5,153 nucleotides of DNA from Elusimicrobiota bacterium (GTDB lineage Bacteria > Elusimicrobiota > Elusimicrobia > UBA1565 > UBA9628), in contig JAQUNT010000214.1 in assembly GCA_028717525.1 (NCBI GenBank), positions 1 through 5,153 on the forward strand, given 5' to 3'. A program made the position numbers and the translations under genes. Positions 1 to 4,405 of the stretch are shown in pieces. The stretch's first letter is position 1. The number at the start of each line of letters is the position of its first letter. The notes below the pieces were generated by a model, which was given only the letters and a program-made list of their open reading frames with translations, had not been told where the DNA came from and made no database searches.

Positions 1-954
1 GACACAAGCAACGAAAGCATGGACAACCGAGCGGAAATCGAACCAAGGGATTTGATATGCGCAGTAGAGGCTGGGGTATGCATATCCACCGATGGCATCG
101 ATGATAAAATCAAGCAACTCCGCGATGATCCCGGCCAGTTCCGTCTTGAGCCTGTCGAACGAGGAGACGGCTTCGCCGGTGAGGTGGGCGATGATCTTCT
201 TCTCCAGCGCCAGGTGCCGATCGTTCAAGGCCATCGCCGGCGGGGTCGTGAACGGGGACGTCTGGGGGGCGGGGATCGGCTGGCCCTTGAGGTCCGAGAG
301 CTTCTTGACCAAGGCGGGGTCCGTGTAGGAGATCGGCTTGGTCTTGCCCGTCACCGCAGCCAGCACGGCGTCCCGGCCCGAGCCCGCGTCCATCGCCTTC
401 AGCCCCGCCGAGACCTTGGGATCGCCCAACTGCCGGCTCAGGTTGTCGAAGATCTTGACCGCAGCCTCAGGCTCGGCCGCCACGCGGCGCAGGCCGGCCA
501 TGAGCACGGCCACGCTCTCCACGTTGCCGCCCGGGCCGGTGCCGTTGATGTCCCTGACCAAGGCCTGGACCTTGGGGGTCACCGCGCCGCCCGTGCCTGA
601 GGCCAGGGCCACGGTGTTGTCCAGCAGCAGCGAGAGCCGCTTAGCCTCGGCGCGGAGCGCGGCCGCGTCGGATTCGAGCATCCCGCCGGTCGCCAGGCGG
701 GCGTCGAGCTCGCGCAGGCGCTGGCTCAGTTCGAGCAGGGAAGCGGGCTTCTGGCCGCTCAGATGCTGGACCAGGTCCTGGCCCAGGATCTTGAGGTCGC
801 GGCGGGCCTGCTCGGAGACGTGCGAAGAGAGGGGATCGGTGGTGGCGGAACTCGGCTCGGCAGCCGCGGCAGGCAGGAGGACGCACAGGGCCAGGGCCCA
901 TGGCATGAGCCATGCGGTCAGCGACGGGATCCTGGGACTTCCGGTCCTCGGCAT
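1..954 (-). CDS. Secreted protein of unknown function, 3' end outside window
   Basis: I do not recognise this protein. Reading leftward from ATG at 954-952, the frame stays open for all 318 codons to the window edge, so the C-terminus is missing. An in-frame TAG nine codons upstream of the ATG limits extension. Residues 1-32 look like a signal peptide: basic residues at 3 and 8, a hydrophobic core at about 14-29 (WLMPWALALCVLLP) and an Ala-rich cleavage site (AAAA before EPSS). The mature part is Ala/Leu/Lys-rich and probably mostly helical. Residues 45-115 have heptad-like Leu spacing, 120-145 are Gly/Thr-rich, and 225-240 are Pro-rich (PIPAPQTSPFTTPP). No Cys occurs between the signal peptide and residue 298. 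A possible AAGGA ribosome binding site lies 13 bases upstream, which is rather far. The stretch coding for residues after about 280 is much poorer in GC and reads as aromatic, hydrophobic protein. It is probably exported to the periplasm or beyond; the function is unknown. Confidence 0.75.
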   Translation of the reverse strand, partial: MPRTGSPRIPSLTAWLMPWALALCVLLPAAAAEPSSATTDPLSSHVSEQARRDLKILGQDLVQHLSGQKPASLLELSQRLRELDARLATGGMLESDAAALRAEAKRLSLLLDNTVALASGTGGAVTPKVQALVRDINGTGPGGNVESVAVLMAGLRRVAAEPEAAVKIFDNLSRQLGDPKVSAGLKAMDAGSGRDAVLAAVTGKTKPISYTDPALVKKLSDLKGQPIPAPQTSPFTTPPAMALNDRHLALEKKIIAHLTGEAVSSFDRLKTELAGIIAELLDFIIDAIGGYAYPSLYCAYQIPWFDFRSVVHAFVACV

Positions 955-965
955 ACCCAGATTGT

Positions 966-1021
966 AGTCCTTGCAGTCCTACTTGTTCAGTGCCCTAGGA
1001 CCTAGGCAGAAGATAGGACCT
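966..1021 (-). repeat. Leader region with a CCTAGG palindrome and short AGGAC direct repeats
   Basis: In the untranslated leader between the putative promoter and the ATG at 954 there is a 13-base perfect palindrome, CCTAGG-A-CCTAGG (994-1006, plus strand). The 8-mer TAGGACCT occurs at 996-1003 and again at 1014-1021, 18 bases apart. On the minus strand, AGGACT occurs twice, nine bases apart (980-975 and 971-966). The palindrome could be a repressor operator. The surrounding leader RNA could also form a short hairpin (TGCCTA / TAGGGCA arms with one bulge). These are short repeats in a small region, so chance is not excluded. Confidence 0.3.
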
Positions 1022-1044
1022 TGGGCCCAGAAAGGCACCACCCT

Positions 1045-1072
1045 AGTATAGCCGGATTCCCTGAAAACGCAA
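1045..1072 (-). promoter_or_regulatory. Putative sigma-70-type promoter for the secreted-protein gene at 954
   Basis: On the minus strand, TTGCGT (1072-1067) and TATACT (1050-1045) are separated by 16 bases. The -10 matches the consensus at five of six positions; the -35 matches at only three. Transcription would start near 1038, giving a leader of about 84 bases before the ATG at 954. It lies just beyond the stop codon of the upstream minus-strand gene, which fits a separate transcription unit. This is inferred from sequence only. Confidence 0.45.
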
Positions 1073-1075
1073 GCG

Positions 1076-1102
1076 CCCGCGGGCCCGCGGGTCAGCCCGC
1101 GG
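1076..1102 (-). repeat. Three copies of CCCGCGG(G) at a gene end; possible weak terminator
   Basis: The self-complementary octamer cccgcggg occurs at 1076-1083 and 1084-1091, and cccgcgg again at 1096-1102. The last two can form a 7-bp G/C-only stem (1085-1091 with 1096-1102) around a 4-base loop, 1092-1095, three of whose bases are the stop codon of the upstream minus-strand gene. A short run of four T (minus strand, 1067-1064) follows about 17 bases beyond the stem. This could be a weak terminator, but the T-run is short and distant. The same T-run forms part of the spacer of the next promoter. Confidence 0.35.
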
Positions 1103-1994
1103 CCGGCGCGGCCAGCGCGGTGAGTCGCTCCTCGAACTTGGGGCGCGGCGAGACGCCCTCGTCGCGCAGCAGGAAGTACTTGCTGGCCTTCTGGGAGAGC
1201 ACCACCAGGAACTTGGCCGGCACCCCGGCCCGGCGGTAGGCCGCCAGCTTGTGGTGGCCGTCGAGGACGAAGCCCGCGAAGAAGCTGTGCAGGACCTTGC
1301 TCCGCCCGCGCCGGACCATTTCGGGGATGCCGCGATGGTAGAGGCCCAGCAGGAGGATGCGCGGCCGGTCGCCGTTGGCGATCATGGACTGGTAGACCTT
1401 GACGTTCTCGTCCTTGAGCATCCCGCGCGGGACCAGGGGGATGACGAAATCGTACTGGCTCTCCACCACGCCGGAGTCCGCGTGCCGGAAGATGCGCGGC
1501 CGCTGCCCCTCGTAGTGCTCCCAGCCCGAGAGCAGGCCCTCCTCGCGCGGGTCCGAGATGTCCCAGAGGTCCATGAACTCGCTGTTGAAGAAGTAGGAAC
1601 CCTCGTCCTCGCTGTCGTAAGGGCCGGTGACGCTGATGGAGGTCTCGAAGACGTCGAACTCCCCCTTCTCCTGCAACTCGATGATCGGGCCCAGGTCCTG
1701 GACCAGGGACTCGTCGAGGGGCCGGGGGACCTGGAAAGCCTTGGGGAGGTTGACGACCTTCCGGGAGAGGCGCGGCTCATGCAGGCATTTGAACCAGAAG
1801 TGGCAGGTGTCGCAGTCGTTGCCGATCTCGAACTTGCGGGCGCCGTTGATCTCGAGGAAGAAGGAATTGGCTTCGCCGGGTTTCTTCTCCACGCCGATCT
1901 TGAAGAAGCCGCGGCCCTGGTTCGTCTTGACCTTGAAAAGGCCGTCGGCCAGACGCACCACGTCGAACTTCTGCGAAGCCGCTTCTGGTTTCAC
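1092..1994 (-). CDS. Unassigned protein with a CxxCHx4C cluster and ParB/sulfiredoxin-like DGHHKL motif
   Basis: A 300-residue soluble protein without signal peptide or membrane segment. I chose the GTG at 1994 because GGGGAGG sits five bases upstream. The in-frame ATG at 2030 has no ribosome binding site and overlaps the likely -10 box. Residues 8-57 look beta-rich (FDVVRLADGLFKVKT, FFLEINGARKFEIG). A cluster follows with C61, C64, H65, C70 and H72 (CDTCHFWFKCLHE), which could bind zinc or another metal. The middle part (112-190) is acidic and aromatic. Residues 242-256 (FVLDGHHKLAAYRRA) resemble the D-G-H-x-R/K-x-x-A signature of ParB-N/sulfiredoxin-like folds and DUF1015-type proteins, followed by a beta strand (AKFLVVL). 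The ParB-like assignment is inferred from this motif alone. Partner and reaction are unknown. CxxCH also matches a haem c site, but nothing suggests export. Confidence 0.8.
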   Translation of the reverse strand: MKPEAASQKFDVVRLADGLFKVKTNQGRGFFKIGVEKKPGEANSFFLEINGARKFEIGNDCDTCHFWFKCLHEPRLSRKVVNLPKAFQVPRPLDESLVQDLGPIIELQEKGEFDVFETSISVTGPYDSEDEGSYFFNSEFMDLWDISDPREEGLLSGWEHYEGQRPRIFRHADSGVVESQYDFVIPLVPRGMLKDENVKVYQSMIANGDRPRILLLGLYHRGIPEMVRRGRSKVLHSFFAGFVLDGHHKLAAYRRAGVPAKFLVVLSQKASKYFLLRDEGVSPRPKFEERLTALAAPAAG

Positions 1995-1999
1995 GGGAG

Positions 2000-2006
2000 C
2001 CTCCCC
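2000..2006 (-). promoter_or_regulatory. Ribosome binding site that decides a GTG start
   Basis: GGGGAGG on the minus strand (2006-2000) is followed by five bases (CTCCC) and GTG at 1994-1992. This strong Shine-Dalgarno match favours the GTG over the ATG 36 bases upstream. Confidence 0.75.
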
Positions 2007-2019
2007 ATCATGGTGAGCT

Positions 2020-2049
2020 ATTCTAGTCATTTAGTCCGCCGCGTGGCAA
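2020..2049 (-). promoter_or_regulatory. Sigma-70-type promoter for the DGHHKL protein
   Basis: On the minus strand, TTGCCA (2049-2044) and TAGAAT (2025-2020) each match the consensus at five of six positions and are separated by 18 bases. Transcription would begin near 2013, about 19 bases before the GTG start and just ahead of the GGGGAGG site. Because the -10 box lies inside the codons that would follow an ATG at 2030, it argues against that longer reading. Confidence 0.6.
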
Positions 2050-2056
2050 CAGGGTA

Positions 2057-2085
2057 ATGATTCCGCAATACCCTCCGGCTATATT
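2057..2085 (+). promoter_or_regulatory. Possible weak promoter for the coiled-coil gene
   Basis: TATATT at 2080-2085 is a reasonable -10 box. The -35 position with a 17-base spacer is ATGATT (2057-2062), matching the consensus at only three positions. The start point would be near 2092, leaving a leader of about 14 bases. It lies back to back with the promoter at 2020-2049, so the two genes share a 111-base divergent control region. Confidence 0.35.
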
Positions 2086-2105
2086 CTACACGCCGGCGGC
2101 AGACC

Positions 2106-2702
2106 ATGAACCAGTGGGACGAAGAGGCCCTGCGCGAGATCAACAGCCTGGAGGCCGCCCGCCTGGCCATCCGGGGCGCCTTGGCCACCATCCGGGACAT
2201 GCAGGACCTCAACGCCCGCGCCAAGGCCGAGACGCGGGACGAGGCCGCCAAGCGCAAGCTCGCGGAGGCCAAGGCCGCGGAACTGGTCGAGCAGGTCGAG
2301 CAATGGCGCAGGCAGGGCGAAGCCTGGGAGAAGGAGCGCGAAGAGCGCGATCAGAACGAGGCCCGCTGGCGCGAAGCCGCGCGCCTCGAGGTGCGGGCCG
2401 AGGAGCGGACCCGCATCGAGGAGGGCCGCGCGCTCATGGAGGCCGAGCTGGCGCGCCTGCAGGCCGAGCTCCAGCAGATGGCGGGCTCCTACCAGCGGAG
2501 GTGCGAGTCCCAGGCCGCGGCCCTGGAGAGCTTCAAGAAGACCCTGGAGCGCCGGGAGGTGGAACTCCTGGCGGCGCGCCGCCGCAGCGAGGAGCTCTCC
2601 CGCAGCCTGGAGCTCGACGCGCAGACGATCGAGTCCCAGCGCCGGCATATCCGGCGGCTCGAGGAGGCCGCCGGGCCGGGGCCCGGCGCGCCCTCCTCTT
2701 GA
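2106..2702 (+). CDS. Soluble coiled-coil protein of unknown function
   Basis: A 198-residue protein of a type I do not recognise. It has no signal peptide or hydrophobic segment and is dominated by Ala, Glu, Arg, Leu and Gln. From about residue 6 to 187 it is almost free of helix breakers, with heptad-like hydrophobic spacing, and so should form long coiled-coil helices. Examples are RKLAEAKAAELVEQVEQW (50-67) and LMEAELARLQAELQQM (110-125). A GS at 127-128 may mark a hinge. The tail (190-198) is Gly/Pro/Ser-rich and flexible. One Cys (133) and three Trp in the first half (W67, W74, W88), plus W4, are noticeable. The N-terminal part (LEAARLAIRGALATIRDMQDLN) is less charged and could be a small binding helix pair. 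ATG at 2106 is the only reasonable start, although its ribosome binding site is poor (GGCGGCAG). A scaffold or cytoskeletal-type role is possible, but nothing in the sequence proves it. Confidence 0.8.
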   Translation: MNQWDEEALREINSLEAARLAIRGALATIRDMQDLNARAKAETRDEAAKRKLAEAKAAELVEQVEQWRRQGEAWEKEREERDQNEARWREAARLEVRAEERTRIEEGRALMEAELARLQAELQQMAGSYQRRCESQAAALESFKKTLERREVELLAARRRSEELSRSLELDAQTIESQRRHIRRLEEAAGPGPGAPSS

Positions 2703-2728
2703 CAGCCTTCCTGCCAACCTGTTATAAC
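2699..2728 (+). promoter_or_regulatory. Strong promoter for the YtxH-like gene, overlapping the preceding stop codon
   Basis: A perfect TTGACA -35 box (2699-2704) is followed after 18 bases by TATAAC (2723-2728), preceded by TG one base upstream (2720-2721), an extended -10 element. The TGA stop of the coiled-coil gene (2700-2702) lies inside the -35 box. Transcription would begin near 2735, about 40 bases before the ATG at 2776. This is the best promoter match in the window and suggests the YtxH-like gene can be expressed strongly on its own. Confidence 0.7.
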
Positions 2729-2760
2729 AAGGACAGAATATCGGTTACGCCGTGCGATTT

Positions 2761-2768
2761 AGGGGAGG
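2761..2768 (+). promoter_or_regulatory. Ribosome binding site that sets the YtxH-like start
   Basis: AGGGGAGG ends seven bases before ATG at 2776. It lies inside the longer reading that would start at GTG 2752, so the shorter start is preferred. A second ATG at 2771 is out of frame and meets a stop after two codons. Confidence 0.75.
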
Positions 2769-2775
2769 TCATGAT

Positions 2776-3033
2776 ATGAGTGAGGACAGAGGCTCGGGCC
2801 TGATTTTCTTCATGGTCGGCGCCGCCATCGGCGCGGGCCTGGGATTGCTTTTCGCGCCCAAGGCCGGCAAGGAGACCCGCGAGCAGATCGGTGACTGGCT
2901 CAAGGAGAAGCGGGAGGAAGGAGGCGAACTGCTGGCCAAGATCAAGGAAGAAGGCCTGCACAAGAAGGAAGCCCTCTCGGCCGCCCTCAAGGCGGGCAAG
3001 CAGGCCTACGCGGAGGCCGAAAAGCACAGCTGA
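2776..3033 (+). CDS. Small YtxH-like membrane protein
   Basis: An 85-residue protein with the typical layout of the YtxH family (named for Bacillus YtxH, a general-stress-associated protein). A short polar N-terminus (1-8) precedes one Gly/Ala-rich membrane helix at about 9-27 (LIFFMVGAAIGAGLGLLFA). Next comes the family hallmark APKAGKETR (27-35), then a charged amphipathic helix rich in Lys and Glu to the end. The helix is expected to anchor in the inner membrane with the charged tail in the cytoplasm. The molecular role of the family is not well defined; stress or envelope association is usual. The gene has its own consensus promoter and strong ribosome binding site and ends at a strong terminator, so it is probably a single-gene unit with some readthrough from the coiled-coil gene upstream. 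Family assignment rests on the motif and topology. Confidence 0.85.
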   Translation: MSEDRGSGLIFFMVGAAIGAGLGLLFAPKAGKETREQIGDWLKEKREEGGELLAKIKEEGLHKKEALSAALKAGKQAYAEAEKHS

Positions 3034-3045
3034 GGCCTCTCTGCG

Positions 3046-3093
3046 GCCGTCCAGACAGGCGGAAGCTCCGCCTGTCTGGACGGCGCTTTTTTT
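3046..3093 (+). terminator. Strong intrinsic terminator with an 18-bp perfect stem
   Basis: The arms at 3046-3063 and 3067-3084 are exact reverse complements, with a 3-base AGC loop. GC and then seven T (3087-3093) follow. It lies 13 bases after the YtxH-like stop codon and would end transcription on the plus strand. Read from the minus strand, the hairpin is equally stable but is followed by CGCAGAGAGG rather than a T-run, so termination of the convergent pilT-side transcript is less certain. Confidence 0.93.
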
Positions 3094-3937
3094 ATCGGGG
3101 CTTGAGGCGCAGGGACTTGAGCAGGCGCTGGAAGGCCGGCAGATAGAACTCGAAGAGGTCTCCGGGAGCGCTGTAATTGAGGATCAGGTAGCTTCCGCCC
3201 CCGCGGTCCACATAAGCGCTGCGGCTGGATCCCGGCACCGTGGCGAACCGGGCCGGCAGTCCCGCCACGCGGCCCTCCTTCGGGTCCAACTGCGCCTCCT
3301 GCCATTCCCTCTCCTTAATGATGGCGAGCTCCACACTCTGGTAGCCGGCCTGGCCGGGCTCCACGGCGGTCACCGTCATGGTCACCTGCTTGCCGCCGCC
3401 CGTCTCGCGCACCACGTAGATGGTGGGCGGCTCGTCGGACCAGGCCTCGGTGAGGTGCCAGTCCTTCGGGTAGTCGAAGGAGAACTCGCTGGAGACGGCG
3501 TAGCGGGCATAGGACCGTCCCGTCAGCCGCTGGTGTTCTGAGGGGAGGCTGCCGGCGGCGCCCTTGCGCGCGGGCGCGGGCTGGGTCCCCCAGGATCGGG
3601 TGCGGCCCCGGGTGTCGAGGTCGGGCGTCAGGTCGGGCTCGGCCGCGGTCCGCGAGCTCATGACGCAGCGATAGGCCTGCAGCGAGCCCGGGGTCGGCAT
3701 GGGGCGCGAGCCGGGGGGGCAGCGGGGCCGGGCGGAGAACCCCCTCGGGCCCACGGCCGGCGTCAGGCCGCCTTTGCGGCGCTCGTCCTTGGCCACGCAT
3801 CGGAAGGGCTGGTAAGGGTTGTCCGTGTGGACGCGGAAGGTGCCCTGCGGACACTCGACCGGCTCCTCATCCTCTTTGGCCGCGAGGCCCGGGGCGAGCA
3901 GCAACAGCAGGGCGGCTGAGAGGGCCGCGGGCCGCAT
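3092..3937 (-). CDS. Secreted protein with two Cys-motif repeats and a PsbP-like C-terminal domain
   Basis: A 281-residue exported protein. Residues 1-20 form a signal peptide (MRPAALSAALLLLLAPGLAA) with likely cleavage after Ala20. Two related 20-residue motifs follow, starting at C29 and C73. Each runs CPxG(T/S) to (F/Y)RCV with its Cys pair exactly 18 residues apart (C29/C47 and C73/C91), so each pair may form a disulfide in the periplasm. Residues 95-140 are a Pro/Arg/Thr-rich linker without clear structure. Residues 150-279 (EFSFDYPKDWHLTEAW to LLKSLRLK) resemble the PsbP/Mog1 fold: a Phe-x-Tyr-Pro-x-x-Trp opening, alternating beta strands and a final helix ending in a 'LKSL' pattern. 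The fold is inferred from pattern, not from alignment. It is the last gene of the pilT cluster, three bases after the preceding stop, with no clear ribosome binding site, so translation is probably coupled. Its role in the pilus context is unknown. Confidence 0.85.
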   Translation of the reverse strand: MRPAALSAALLLLLAPGLAAKEDEEPVECPQGTFRVHTDNPYQPFRCVAKDERRKGGLTPAVGPRGFSARPRCPPGSRPMPTPGSLQAYRCVMSSRTAAEPDLTPDLDTRGRTRSWGTQPAPARKGAAGSLPSEHQRLTGRSYARYAVSSEFSFDYPKDWHLTEAWSDEPPTIYVVRETGGGKQVTMTVTAVEPGQAGYQSVELAIIKEREWQEAQLDPKEGRVAGLPARFATVPGSSRSAYVDRGGGSYLILNYSAPGDLFEFYLPAFQRLLKSLRLKPR

Positions 3938-3940
3938 GCG

Positions 3941-4390
3941 CTAGGAGCCCAGGCGCTCGGCCGCCAGCGCGGCCAAGTGCTGGCACAACGCCGGGTTGTG
4001 CTGGAGCAGGTACTGGTTGTCCGCGAAGACCAGCCGGAAGATCTGCGCCTGGCCGCCGGCTACGGCGGTGGCCACGCGCACCCCGTCGCGCAGCAGGGCG
4101 ATCTCCCCCAGGATGTCGCCGGGCCCCAGACGCGCCAAGCCGGCCCCGGCGCTGCCCAAGCTCTGCACGATCTCGACCCAGCCGCTGTAGATGACGTAGA
4201 TGTCGCGGCCCCGCTCGCCCTGCTCCACGACGTGGTAGCCGTCCGGATAGGCGTAGAGGCCGCTGCGCGGGAAGCACTTGTCGACGTGGATCGCCCGGAA
4301 CTCGGGGAAGAAGCTCTCCAGGCGCAGGGCGCCGGCGAGGAACTCGGCGAAGCGGTCGTCGCAGACCAGGCGCAGCGGCGCTTCGGCCAT
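3941..4390 (-). CDS. Stand-alone cyclic-nucleotide-binding domain protein
   Basis: A 149-residue protein that is essentially one cNMP-binding (Crp/PKA-type) domain. A helical start (1-45) leads to YPDGYHVVEQGERGRDIYVI (48-67), the usual first beta-hairpins with the conserved Gly pattern. The phosphate-binding cassette is GDILGEIALL (91-100) followed by RDGVRVATAVA (101-111). The conserved Glu (96) and Arg (105) that hold ribose and cyclic phosphate in cAMP/cGMP binders are both present, so ligand binding is plausible. No helix-turn-helix or catalytic domain follows; the last 30 residues are a helix (NPALCQHLAALAAERLGS). It should therefore act through a protein partner rather than as a transcription factor. 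It starts 15 bases after the pilT stop in a C-rich gap without a ribosome binding site, suggesting coupled translation and a regulatory link to the ATPase. Which nucleotide it binds cannot be read from the sequence. Confidence 0.9.
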   Translation of the reverse strand: MAEAPLRLVCDDRFAEFLAGALRLESFFPEFRAIHVDKCFPRSGLYAYPDGYHVVEQGERGRDIYVIYSGWVEIVQSLGSAGAGLARLGPGDILGEIALLRDGVRVATAVAGGQAQIFRLVFADNQYLLQHNPALCQHLAALAAERLGS

Positions 4391-4405
4391 GGGCGGGGCG
4401 GGCGC

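Noticed and set aside
19..967. Plus-strand open frames (19-600 and 338-967) over the left-hand gene
   Set aside because: They are Arg/Ala/Ser-rich with no motif, and lie opposite a minus-strand frame that is open for 318 codons with a clear signal peptide.
1780..1814. CxxCH as a haem c attachment site in the DGHHKL protein
   Set aside because: Cytochrome c maturation needs export, and the protein has no signal peptide or membrane anchor. Extra Cys and His nearby fit a metal site better.
1251..2057. A 268-codon open reading frame on the plus strand, opposite the DGHHKL gene
   Set aside because: Its composition (strings of Val, Glu, Ala, Leu and Asp) is what reverse-strand reading of GC-rich coding DNA gives. 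The minus-strand gene has a promoter, ribosome binding site and recognisable motifs.
2669..2688. A G/C palindrome (8-bp arms, 4-base loop) near the end of the coiled-coil gene as a terminator
   Set aside because: It lies within the coding sequence for the Gly/Pro tail and is followed by CGCCCTCCTC without a T-run, so no intrinsic terminator is supported.
2057..2779. Long frames overlapping the coiled-coil gene on both strands (plus 2057-2779, minus 2079-2717)
   Set aside because: They are Gly/Arg/Pro-rich or Leu/Gly-rich shadows. The frame at 2106-2702 gives a coherent coiled-coil protein.
3006..3305. A minus-strand frame through the terminator hairpin as a small gene
   Set aside because: It crosses the 18-bp hairpin and overlaps the 3' end of the secreted-protein gene in another frame. 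Its Pro/Arg/Gly-rich product has no motif.
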